Shown here: piece after piece, positions 48,141 through 54,943 of the stretch | How positions within the stretch are numbered: the first letter of the stretch is position 1 | How the letters are laid out: each line of letters starts with the position of its first letter | Source of the DNA: a virus | Length of the DNA: 55,220 bases | Reading direction: 5' to 3' (one strand) | IMG/VR virus record: IMGVR_UViG_3300044640_001015 | Coordinates: 1 to 55,220 of that record | Notes under the pieces: generated by a model | Database searches by the model: none | Told to the model about the DNA's origin: nothing | Seen by the model: the letters and a program-made list of their open reading frames with translations, nothing else | Program-made: the position numbers and the translations under genes

Positions 48141-48259
48141 TGAACTGTAGTGACTGCAGTGTCAAGAAGCTAAATATCTGGTTTGAATCTAAGACTGATT
48201 CCAGGGTATTATGTGATAAGTGTTTCTTAAAAGACTCACCAACGAAAGTTAAAAGATAA
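48140..48259 (+). CDS. 39-residue zinc-ribbon protein, GTG start
   Basis: MNCSDCSVKKLNIWFESKTD then SRVLCDKCFLKDSPTKVKR: two C-x2-C knuckles spaced by ~20 residues, a compact zinc ribbon. GGAGG lies five bases before the GTG. The stop overlaps a small 17-codon frame that precedes methylglyoxal synthase. Likely nucleic-acid or protein binder. Confidence 0.68.
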   Translation: MNCSDCSVKKLNIWFESKTDSRVLCDKCFLKDSPTKVKR

Positions 48260-48301
48260 TGTTTTTTGTAAGTGATAAAGCTATTAGATATGGGGTATAC
48301 A

Positions 48302-48697
48302 ATGAAGACTAGACATATAGCCCTTGTTGCTCACGATAACAAGAAACAAGACCTTTTGGAGTGGTGTAAGATTAATCATTCTACCCTTAGTAAGCATCAT
48401 CTATATGCTACTGGTAACACTGGTATCCTTTTGCAAAATGAACTTCACCTGCCAATTACTAAGTTTCTAAGTGGACCTTTAGGTGGAGACCAACAAATTG
48501 GTGCTTCCATATCTGAGGGCATAATTGACATCCTTATCTTCTTCTGGGATCCATTAGAGGCTCAACCGCATGACCCTGATGTTAAGGCTCTATTAAGATT
48601 AGCAACTCTTTGGAATGCTGGTGTGGCAGTTAATAAGGCAACTGCTGATATGATGATATCTTCCCAGATATTTGAAAAAAGGAAGGGTGAGAAGTAA
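48302..48697 (+). CDS. mgsA: Methylglyoxal synthase
   Basis: This 131-residue enzyme would turn dihydroxyacetone phosphate into methylglyoxal and phosphate. The whole fold is present: [71 protein letters not shown] and [20 protein letters not shown]. Residues matching E. coli MgsA His19, Asp71, Asp91, His98 and Asp101 are His11, Asp63, Asp83, His90 and Asp93, all conserved. The ATG at 48302 was chosen (GGGG upstream); an in-frame GTG at 48272 would add ten residues. The gene lies in a coupled group of tiny proteins, with the stop overlapping the next ATG. It is unusual in a phage. Confidence 0.95.
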   Translation: MKTRHIALVAHDNKKQDLLEWCKINHSTLSKHHLYATGNTGILLQNELHLPITKFLSGPLGGDQQIGASISEGIIDILIFFWDPLEAQPHDPDVKALLRLATLWNAGVAVNKATADMMISSQIFEKRKGEK

Positions 48698-48948
48698 TGG
48701 CAGCATCAAGTGCATCAGATATTCCAGAGTCAAAGTCTGACTACTGTCCTTGCAATAGGTGTACTTTTGCTCGTAAGCAAGGTATACAGGAAGCAACTGA
48801 ACGTATTCGTGAGTTGCATTATGCTGTAAATGATGGTGGATGTGGAGACCCTGAATGTTGCTCTCCATCAGACTCAGTGGATTTTTGTATTGTATGTGGT
48901 GGATATGAATACCCTTGCGAAACCATTAAGGTATTAGAAGGTAAATAA
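48697..48948 (+). CDS. 83-residue Cys-rich zinc protein
   Basis: [20 protein letters not shown] then RCTFARKQGIQEATERIREL, GCGDPECCSPSDSVDFCIVC and GGYEYPCETIKVLEGK. About ten Cys in CxCxxC and CxxxxCC patterns suggest zinc binding. It overlaps methylglyoxal synthase by one base and the next gene by one base. Could be a small transcription or stress modulator; no family is recognised. Confidence 0.75.
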   Translation: MAASSASDIPESKSDYCPCNRCTFARKQGIQEATERIRELHYAVNDGGCGDPECCSPSDSVDFCIVCGGYEYPCETIKVLEGK

Positions 48949-49067
48949 TGAAATTTTCACACTCAGTAGCTGAAATGCTTATCCTGACATTTGTAGCCTT
49001 AAACTGCTATGTTAATGTTAGAAGATATATGTGGGATAAATCTAAAAGAAAGAGTAATAACGCATGA
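48948..49067 (+). CDS. 39-residue membrane peptide
   Basis: MKFSHSVAEMLILTFVALNC then YVNVRRYMWDKSKRKSNNA: one hydrophobic helix and a strongly basic tail. It overlaps both neighbours (TAATG before and ATGA after), so it is a coupled gene. Role unknown. Confidence 0.62.
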   Translation: MKFSHSVAEMLILTFVALNCYVNVRRYMWDKSKRKSNNA

Positions 49068-49582
49068 CATGTATAGTGGGTATCCGATCAGATACTGGTG
49101 TATATTTAGCCTCTGAAAGAGGTTTGTCTGATGATGATGTTATTGTCTCTATGACCGCTCCTAAGATTAGACAAAATGGTATGTATATCATTGGCTATGC
49201 TGATTCCCCTGGAACTGGACAATTGCTGCACTGGATGACTCTTCCTACACCACCCAAAAAGAATGTAGAAAAGTTTATGCGTACTACATTTATTAGTTCT
49301 ATTAGAAAGCAACTAACAGAGTCTGGTGTAGACCTTAAGGAGAGTGCTCATGCATCATTTTTGGTTGGCGTATCAGATCAATTGTTTTTTATTGATACTC
49401 AAGACTGGCAAGTAACTGAGTGTGAATATATGGCTATTGGTTCTGGCTCATCTATAGCCATGGGATCTTTGTATACTACTTCTACATGGAAGTCTGCTGA
49501 AAAACGTGCCTACACCGCTGTGAGTGCTGCTATTGAGCTATCTCCAAGTTGCCAAGGTCCTATAGATATTTTGTCTATTTAG
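49064..49582 (+). CDS. Proteasome-like Ntn hydrolase
   Basis: This 172-residue protein starts MTCIVGIRSDTGVYLASERG; after Met removal Thr1 would be the catalytic nucleophile as in proteasome beta and HslV subunits (T-x2-x-V-G..DG). Further parts: MTAPKIRQNGMYIIGYADSP, FMRTTFISSIRKQLTESGVD, SFLVGVSDQLFFIDTQDWQV and AIGSGSSIAMGSLYTT, matching the strand order and GxGS motif of the fold. Related genes occur in several actinophages, from memory. Its substrate is not known. It ends 11 bases before a convergent SNase-like gene with no terminator visible. Confidence 0.85.
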   Translation: MTCIVGIRSDTGVYLASERGLSDDDVIVSMTAPKIRQNGMYIIGYADSPGTGQLLHWMTLPTPPKKNVEKFMRTTFISSIRKQLTESGVDLKESAHASFLVGVSDQLFFIDTQDWQVTECEYMAIGSGSSIAMGSLYTTSTWKSAEKRAYTAVSAAIELSPSCQGPIDILSI

Positions 49583-49593
49583 TATATCTAACG

Positions 49594-49998
49594 CTATCCG
49601 TTATTTTTTCTCTTAGCTATTAGTACATCAAAGTCTTTTTTCTTTGTACCACCATCATAGGTCCAAGCATATCCTTCTTTAATCATAGATTCATTTACGG
49701 ATAATTTTTCACCATCTACATATAGCCAACCAAGGATACGACCATACTTTTCTGTACTATCTGGAAGCTCTGTCTTAATCACAATTACCTTAGCATCTTT
49801 AAGCCTTTTACTAAGATAGTCTTTAACCTCTAAACCAAGTGCCTTTTCTTTAAGATCTTTTGTTCTAGACTCAGGGGTATCAATTCCTGCTAATCTTACC
49901 CTCTGTGTATACGAAACATTAAAGCCAAGATCAATATCAACATCAATAGTGTCACCGTCAATCACCTTTAATACTTTTTTCACGCTATATTCATACAT
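49594..49998 (-). CDS. Staphylococcal nuclease-like (SNase) protein
   Basis: This 134-residue protein covers the SNase OB fold: VLKVIDGDTIDVDIDLGFNV, RVRLAGIDTPESRTKDLKEK and STEKYGRILGWLYVDGEKLS. Residues corresponding to Arg35 and Glu43 (RLAGIDTPE) and Arg87 (KYGR) of the family's type nuclease are present, so it is probably active and Ca-dependent. No signal peptide was seen. It could degrade host DNA or help recycle nucleotides for the RNR. One-base overlap with the upstream gene. Confidence 0.92.
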   Translation of the reverse strand: MYEYSVKKVLKVIDGDTIDVDIDLGFNVSYTQRVRLAGIDTPESRTKDLKEKALGLEVKDYLSKRLKDAKVIVIKTELPDSTEKYGRILGWLYVDGEKLSVNESMIKEGYAWTYDGGTKKKDFDVLIAKRKNNG

Positions 49999-50519
49999 TA
50001 TTTTAATCCACTAAATGGAGATCCATGCCAAAGACTCTTGGACATTGGCTGCTCACTGTCAGACTTAGATACTGGGACGCAGTTTGGAACCATTCTGCCA
50101 TTCTTTTCTTTCATGCCATCTTGTCTGTATCCAACCCAGCATTTCTTTTCAATGTTGTCCCATTTGTCTTCTTCTTCGTTATCAGACTTATACATGTCAT
50201 CTAAATTATCGTCTTCCATGTCATCATTGTCTGTATCTCTAGATACATCTACATAACCATCTGGGATTACCGCAAATCTACAAGCACCTTCTGGTTCTAC
50301 CTGGAAGTCTAGGATCTCACAAATGTCTCCACCTGCGTATAATGCACAGTTAGAGCACTTAACTCCAATATCAGCATTATCATTGTCTGAGGCTGGTGTG
50401 TAACCTGCCCATATACCAGATCCATCTTCATTAAACTTACCATATTGGTTTGCGATGGAGACTAATGCATCGTGCAATGCCTTTTCATCTGGGGTTAAAA
50501 GATCTTCTAAGCCATTCAT
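49998..50519 (-). CDS. 173-residue acidic Cys-containing protein, leaderless
   Basis: MNGLEDLLTPDEKALHDALV (helix), then GVKCSNCALYAGGDICEILD and VEPEGACRFAVIPDGYVDVS, a Cys motif of the C-x2-C...C...C type seen in phage head-related proteins, then an acidic stretch (DTDNDDMEDDNLDDMYKSDN) and GYRQDGMKEKNGRMVPNCVP. A -10 TATAAT with TGC lies six bases before the ATG and no Shine-Dalgarno, so it is probably leaderless. Function not known; it may be a virion accessory protein. Confidence 0.7.
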   Translation of the reverse strand: MNGLEDLLTPDEKALHDALVSIANQYGKFNEDGSGIWAGYTPASDNDNADIGVKCSNCALYAGGDICEILDFQVEPEGACRFAVIPDGYVDVSRDTDNDDMEDDNLDDMYKSDNEEEDKWDNIEKKCWVGYRQDGMKEKNGRMVPNCVPVSKSDSEQPMSKSLWHGSPFSGLK

Positions 50520-50525
50520 AAATAA

Positions 50526-50534
50526 ATTATAGCA
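50526..50534 (-). promoter_or_regulatory. Extended -10 promoter, leaderless
   Basis: On the minus strand TGC-TATAAT, six bases, ATG at 50519. A strong hairpin (50541-50573) occupies the -35 side. Confidence 0.65.
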
Positions 50535-50540
50535 TAAGAA

Positions 50541-50573
50541 AGACCAGGATAGTCGTGAGAGTTATCCTGGTCT
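50541..50573. terminator. 11-bp stem-loop between two minus-strand genes
   Basis: AGACCAGGATA pairs perfectly with TATCCTGGTCT across an 11-base loop. It lies after the stop of the holin-like gene and upstream of the promoter of the next. Terminator and possible operator of that promoter. The T tract is weak. Confidence 0.65.
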
Positions 50574-50592
50574 AACCTGGTTTTATTATATA

Positions 50593-50904
50593 TTATTCAG
50601 CCTTTTTATCTACTGAGCTAAATGCTGAGTTGATTTCACTGGCACTTAGCTTACCGTCATCGAGGAAGGCTCTTGCGAGCTTTTCTACGACTGTGGCAAC
50701 ACCAAGAGTACCTGCCATAATTACTGCAGTTAGAGTGTCAATTCCAACGAGGGAACCTGCACCAATGATTGAAAGTCCTGATGCTGCAAATACTGCAACA
50801 ATTCTGAAAAATATATTCCAGACATTTGTTACTGCCTTGGATCCGATTACTTCTTCTCCAGTTGCAGGATCTTTGACTGTTACGTCTACCTTATTCTTTG
50901 TCAT
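50593..50904 (-). CDS. Holin-like membrane protein
   Basis: This 103-residue protein has a cytoplasmic start (TKNKVDVTVKDPATGEEVIG), two membrane segments (residues ~28-52, NIFFRIVAVFAASGLSIIGA; and ~58-75, TAVIMAGTLGVATVV) and a charged C-terminus (DDGKLSASEINSAFSSVDKK). The layout fits a class II holin or membrane anchor. AGGGAGAA precedes the ATG. It overlaps the stop of the 63-residue membrane gene, and both follow the large secreted protein gene, so a lysis or surface module is possible. Confidence 0.65.
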   Translation of the reverse strand: MTKNKVDVTVKDPATGEEVIGSKAVTNVWNIFFRIVAVFAASGLSIIGAGSLVGIDTLTAVIMAGTLGVATVVEKLARAFLDDGKLSASEINSAFSSVDKKAE

Positions 50905-51082
50905 TTTGTTCTCCTTCCCTAAATTTCATTGAAAACAACCATGCTGCTGTGCAGATTAAAACTGCCCATCCTACTACTGTTTTAGCAGACCCATCAAGGA
51001 CTGCCCATGCTATGAACATACCAAGAAGGGTGAATGTTTGGTTTAGTGTTTCACGAAACTTATCTGTTAACCATTTCTTCAT
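50891..51082 (-). CDS. Small membrane protein
   Basis: MKKWLTDKFRETLNQTFTLL then GMFIAWAVLDGSAKTVVGWA and VLICTAAWLFSMKFREGEQN: two hydrophobic segments with a Lys-rich start. Overlaps both neighbours, so it is co-translated with the holin-like gene and with the secreted protein. It may be a partner of the holin-like protein. Confidence 0.65.
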   Translation of the reverse strand: MKKWLTDKFRETLNQTFTLLGMFIAWAVLDGSAKTVVGWAVLICTAAWLFSMKFREGEQNDKE

Positions 51083-52911
51083 TATCTTATCCTCCCTGTT
51101 ATTAAATTAGTTGTTGATATTACCTGTCCAACAATAATGGACGCAACAACTACTATTTGTGATTCTTTGCGTTGTTCTGGTGTCATGTCTGCACCAACGT
51201 TAGCAAAAGCTTTTAATGCCTTACCTGGATCTGTTAAAACTGTTAGTAATAGTTCGCTGGGGTCTGAAAATATCTCTATCGCATCAGCAACCTCTGCTGT
51301 AAGGATTACACCGTTCTCCAACATAATTGGTTGATTTGGGGGCAAATCTTCGTAGTCAAGACCAGATGCTTCAAAATCCTCAAAAGATACTGCATCCATT
51401 GGACCATACTCTGTAAGCAATTCATTTAAAGCAACTGATTCCTCTAAAGTCAATCCGTCTATGATATTATTATTAGATGGAAGATCAGTGGTTTCAGGAC
51501 TTGGATCAGGAGTTGGACTCTCAGTTGAATCTGGAACTAATGGTTCTGGAGATGAAGTCTCTGGCTCAGGAGTTGGGGATGGAACTACAACAGGTTCTTC
51601 AGGCTGCAACGGAGATTCTGAGGGACTTAAAGAAGGGGTTGGACTAGGTGAAGGCGTTTCTGAAGGCTGTACAGAGGTTTCTGACGGCTGTGGGCTTGGC
51701 TCTGTTGGCTGGGGTGACGGTTCTAATGTTGGCGTTTGTGATTCTGACGGCTGTGGTTCAGGGCTGGCAGTAAGACTTGGGGTTGGACTAGGCTCTATTG
51801 GGCATACTTCATTCCAGGAAATAATAGATCCATCCCAGCAATTAATATTCGGTGGTATAGGTGGACACTGAGCATCCCAATTAACTTCTGATCCATCCCA
51901 ACACTCAATCGGTGGTGGCATTTGTGGACAGGTTTCATTCCAGGAAATAACTTCTTCATTCCAGCAAACAATATCTGGTGGGGTTGGCGTACACTCTGAT
52001 TCATAATGTACGATAGACCCATCCCAACAAGTTACTTGAGGTTCTATCGGACAGGTACCATTCCAAGGAACTGATGTTCCGTCCCAACATTGGACAGCAG
52101 GAGGCTCAGGGGGGCAAGTGCTATTCCAAGGAACCGTTGAGCTATCCCAACAAATTATGTCAGGTGGGCTGGATGGACATTCTGATTCATAGTTTGTTAT
52201 TGTTCCATCCCAACAGGTATATGTTGGTTCTGTTGGACATGTATTAGGAGCATAAACTGTGCTTCCATCCCAACATTGAGTTGGAACTAAAGGTGGCTCT
52301 GTAAAGTTTGATGGTGTTGGTGCAGGTGAAACTTCAATTGGTATTCCAGCATCGCCAACGTCAAAGGCTGCAGCCATGGTTACAACGGGCTGACCGTACT
52401 CATACCTAATTGCTCTTCTTGCATCTGGGGGAAGTGGTGTCATTGTGGTAATCTCACCATGCCAGTTGCCATTTGGGAACTTATTTACAACTAATCTCAT
52501 CTGGGTTAGAGGACCACTTGACTGTGGAAATGGTCGCACAGACCATTCTATACAAAAAGAATCATTGTTGTATCCATAAGAGGTATAAGCTCCTGGACCA
52601 AAAGAAACCCAGTCTCTACCTGCAACAGAAACAGAAGGAGTTTGAGGATAGTCATGAAACGTGCCATCTGGTTGACCAAAGGTTACAGTTGCATTAGTAC
52701 TGTAATATACCCTATCGTATTCTGTTGATCCAAGCTTTAAAGAAAACGGAAGAAGCATTTGAAAAGAACCATCATCGTCACCAGTTACAGTAGACATGTT
52801 GCAAACTAAAGGAGGGTTTGCGTATGATGCTGGGCTAATTAAGAAAATACCTAAAATACCAGCTAAACATGTTATTAAAACATAAGAAATAAGCCTTTTA
52901 AGTTTTTTCAA
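51082..52911 (-). CDS. Secreted repeat protein with eight CWDG units
   Basis: This 609-residue protein has a signal peptide (residues 1-31, basic start then VLITCLAGILGIFLISPASY-A). Residues ~32-205 are a beta-rich domain (PFSLKLGSTEYDRVYYSTNA; GRDWVSFGPGAYTSYGYNND). Eight 20-21 residue repeats follow (~215-380; each C-W-D-G-[ST]...C-P-x-x-P, two Cys per repeat). A Pro/Ser/Thr/Glu-rich stalk (~380-475), a small folded part (~480-575) and a last hydrophobic helix (VVVASIIVGQVISTTNLITG) complete it. It starts at TTG with GGGAGAAAGAG upstream. It would be exported and held in the envelope or on the surface. A superinfection exclusion, wall-binding or adhesion role is inference. Confidence 0.78.
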   Translation of the reverse strand: MKKLKRLISYVLITCLAGILGIFLISPASYANPPLVCNMSTVTGDDDGSFQMLLPFSLKLGSTEYDRVYYSTNATVTFGQPDGTFHDYPQTPSVSVAGRDWVSFGPGAYTSYGYNNDSFCIEWSVRPFPQSSGPLTQMRLVVNKFPNGNWHGEITTMTPLPPDARRAIRYEYGQPVVTMAAAFDVGDAGIPIEVSPAPTPSNFTEPPLVPTQCWDGSTVYAPNTCPTEPTYTCWDGTITNYESECPSSPPDIICWDSSTVPWNSTCPPEPPAVQCWDGTSVPWNGTCPIEPQVTCWDGSIVHYESECTPTPPDIVCWNEEVISWNETCPQMPPPIECWDGSEVNWDAQCPPIPPNINCWDGSIISWNEVCPIEPSPTPSLTASPEPQPSESQTPTLEPSPQPTEPSPQPSETSVQPSETPSPSPTPSLSPSESPLQPEEPVVVPSPTPEPETSSPEPLVPDSTESPTPDPSPETTDLPSNNNIIDGLTLEESVALNELLTEYGPMDAVSFEDFEASGLDYEDLPPNQPIMLENGVILTAEVADAIEIFSDPSELLLTVLTDPGKALKAFANVGADMTPEQRKESQIVVVASIIVGQVISTTNLITGRIR

Positions 52912-52954
52912 TTCTCTTTCTCCCGTATTAGCCTATCTTGAGACTAATAGTTTA

Positions 52955-52963
52955 ATTATAACA
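52955..52963 (-). promoter_or_regulatory. Promoter of the secreted repeat protein
   Basis: On the minus strand TGT-TATAAT (extended -10) about 45 bases before the TTG start, next to the stop of the IMPDH/GMP reductase gene. No clear -35. Confidence 0.5.
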
Positions 52964-52982
52964 TTGGGGAGATTTAAATTAG

Positions 52983-54011
52983 TTATACAAGAGCGTGAGG
53001 CTTACTTTCACTTACCGAGAGACTTGAAACTTCGATATACATTGATCCTTCATATAAGTCTCTAAGATTATGTTCTCCAGAGTAGGAGCATCCACTTCCA
53101 AGACCACCACGAATATCACTAAATATTTTATCTACTGGTCCCTTGTGTGCAATTTTTGTTGCAACACCTTCTGCAATAGGAACATCTTTTCCTTGGTTAG
53201 CTTCTTTACTTGCCATACCTCTAAAAATTTTATACTTTCCAGAGCCATCAATAAGTAGTCTTCCAGGTGATTCATCTGTACCAGCCAACATAGACCCAAG
53301 CATTACGGCATCAGCACCTGCAGCAAAAGCCTTAATCATATCTCCAGTATTTCTTATTCCGCCATCAGCAATTATTGTTGTATTTATACCAGACTCTTCT
53401 TTCCATTCTTTGATTTCCATAATGGATGCTAGAGTAGGAATTCCGTGACCAGAAACTAATCTAGTAGTGCATACTGAGCCACCACCAATTCCAACACGAA
53501 TAGAGTCTGCACCTGCTTCTGACAAGGCTTCAAAACCAAACTTAGTAGATACATTTCCAGCCATTAAGTGAAAACTGGTACCAAATGTATCCCTAATCTT
53601 TTTAACCGCTTCTACAGCGTAACTACTGTGTCCATTTGCGGTATCTACAAGGATCGCTGAGGCACCAGAAAGCAATAGTTTTCCAGTGTCCTCCAAGTAT
53701 GTTCTTTTTGCTCCCACAGAAGCACCAACTGCTAAGTCCTGTAAACATAAATTCTGCACTATTCTTTGTTGTTTCTTTATGTCCATAAATCTATGAATCA
53801 TTCCAAGACCACCTGCTTTTGCAATTGCAACTGCCATTTCTTCTTCACAGACAGTATCCATTGGTGCTGCAATTACAGGAAAGGTTAGGTGCGAACCTTT
53901 GCCAAAAGGCATTCTTAAATCAATTTCTGATCTACTCTGAACATTTGATGTTTGTGGAACCATTAAAATATCATCAAAGCATAGTTGTCTTTGTTGTTTG
54001 TATTTAATCAC
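52983..54011 (-). CDS. IMP dehydrogenase/GMP reductase family enzyme
   Basis: This 342-residue TIM-barrel protein lacks CBS domains. Visible motifs: [40 protein letters not shown], the catalytic loop [20 protein letters not shown] with Cys181, and [34 protein letters not shown], then [11 protein letters not shown]. The MASKEA loop and the [11 protein letters not shown] end are closer to GMP reductase (GMP to IMP) than to IMP dehydrogenase, while the GVATKI part is IMPDH-like. It would adjust the guanine/adenine pool for phage DNA. It lies in a five-gene minus-strand operon with WhiB and overlaps the gene before it by one base. Confidence 0.9.
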   Translation of the reverse strand: MIKYKQQRQLCFDDILMVPQTSNVQSRSEIDLRMPFGKGSHLTFPVIAAPMDTVCEEEMAVAIAKAGGLGMIHRFMDIKKQQRIVQNLCLQDLAVGASVGAKRTYLEDTGKLLLSGASAILVDTANGHSSYAVEAVKKIRDTFGTSFHLMAGNVSTKFGFEALSEAGADSIRVGIGGGSVCTTRLVSGHGIPTLASIMEIKEWKEESGINTTIIADGGIRNTGDMIKAFAAGADAVMLGSMLAGTDESPGRLLIDGSGKYKIFRGMASKEANQGKDVPIAEGVATKIAHKGPVDKIFSDIRGGLGSGCSYSGEHNLRDLYEGSMYIEVSSLSVSESKPHALV

Positions 54012-54196
54012 TATTCTTCTTCCAGGGTTTCGTATTGGATTCCAAGCTCATCGTATGGAATAAAGTCTTCATTCATTACAATTTCATCGTACTCTGTGCC
54101 ATTATAAAAATATCTAACACGGGATGAGTGAGCACCAAAAGAAACTAATTCAGCAGTTACATGCTCTTCAATCATCCAAACAAGACGGTGAAACAT
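54011..54196 (-). CDS. 61-residue acidic protein
   Basis: MFHRLVWMIEEHVTAELVSF then GAHSSRVRYFYNGTEYDEIV and EDFIPYDELGIQYETLEEE. Strand-rich small domain. It is coupled to the purine enzyme (one-base overlap) and to the gene before. No family recognised. Confidence 0.7.
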   Translation of the reverse strand: MFHRLVWMIEEHVTAELVSFGAHSSRVRYFYNGTEYDEIVMNEDFIPYDELGIQYETLEEE

Positions 54197-54454
54197 TTAA
54201 GATATGCTCCTTGGTGGATCGCCTTTAGCACCTTCAAAGTGGCAGGTTATACCGTATGACTCCACAGTTTTACGAAGTATCTGTAGGTATTCCATAAAAC
54301 TTAATTGCTGTCCACTAGACAAAGACATAATCTGGTTTTCATAAATTCTAAGAGAAAGATATTTGTCCATATCTACAAAGTCTACAACCAATCCTTTATA
54401 AGGTGGCTTGATTTGAGATAAAGATTTTCTCATATCATTTGTGATGTTAACCAT
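54197..54454 (-). CDS. 85-residue protein, unknown
   Basis: MVNITNDMRKSLSQIKPPYK then VVDFVDMDKYLSLRIYENQI and SLSSGQQLSFMEYLQILRKT with a VESYGITCHFEGAKGDPPRS end. It resembles a small strand-helix protein found in several actinophages beside WhiB, from memory. It overlaps WhiB's stop by eight bases. Function unknown. Confidence 0.7.
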   Translation of the reverse strand: MVNITNDMRKSLSQIKPPYKGLVVDFVDMDKYLSLRIYENQIMSLSSGQQLSFMEYLQILRKTVESYGITCHFEGAKGDPPRSIS

Positions 54455-54749
54455 CTACAGCCTCCAATATTTCTATCCACTTATCTTTTGTCTTATGAGC
54501 ATTCTTAGTATTGTTTACTTCACCATCAACTAAGTAAACACCACCCCATACACCCCATTCAGAGTTTGTTGTTCCATGAAAAAAGCAGTCTGAAATTACT
54601 GGACAAGTTAAACAAATTTCATCAACAGTCTTGGCAAGAACTGGATCCTCTTCATACTTATCAAAAAACAGTTCCCTATCAAATGATCTACATTTGGCTT
54701 TTACTACCCACTCTTCACTAAGCATATTTTTTAGGAACCTTCCAGCCAC
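54447..54749 (-). CDS. WhiB-family Fe-S transcription factor
   Basis: This 100-residue protein has the WhiB arrangement: Cys20 (AKCRSFD), then C46-x2-C49-x5-C55 (EICLTCPVISDC) and the GVWGG turn (residues 66-70). Family members bind a [4Fe-4S] cluster and contact the primary sigma factor region 4, and some actinophage versions alter host gene expression. The basic C-terminal end (NNTKNAHKTKDKWIEI) would touch DNA. The family is confined to actinobacteria and their phages, which supports the host call. It overlaps both flanking genes. Confidence 0.93.
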   Translation of the reverse strand: MAGRFLKNMLSEEWVVKAKCRSFDRELFFDKYEEDPVLAKTVDEICLTCPVISDCFFHGTTNSEWGVWGGVYLVDGEVNNTKNAHKTKDKWIEILEAVDG

Positions 54750-54924
54750 TTCTATCTAACTCGTAAGTTCTGTAGAATCCCCAAGCACCATTAAGTCTAA
54801 TTCCAGCATTAGAAAACTCAGCTTTAAAATCCTTTTTGAAATCTATAATCTTCCAACCATCCCAAGATAGGTTGCTATTCTTTTCTACAATGCTATGTGC
54901 AGTATTGTAATCTACGGTAATCAT
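54718..54924 (-). CDS. 68-residue protein, unknown
   Basis: MITVDYNTAHSIVEKNSNLS then WDGWKIIDFKKDFKAEFSNA and GIRLNGAWGFYRTYELDRSG with a WKVPKKYA end. It has a Trp-rich beta design. AGGAAAA precedes the ATG. This type of protein is, from memory, common upstream of whiB in actinophages. It overlaps WhiB by 32 bases. Confidence 0.72.
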   Translation of the reverse strand: MITVDYNTAHSIVEKNSNLSWDGWKIIDFKKDFKAEFSNAGIRLNGAWGFYRTYELDRSGWKVPKKYA

Positions 54925-54943
54925 TTATATTTTCCTAATACTT

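Noticed and set aside
48259-48312. 17-codon frame [17 protein letters not shown] before methylglyoxal synthase
   Set aside because: Could couple translation, but it is too short and has no independent support; noted only as a possible leader peptide.
51461-51871. 136-codon plus-strand Gly/Ser/Val frame
   Set aside because: Shadow of the Pro/Ser/Thr/Glu-rich stalk of the secreted repeat protein.
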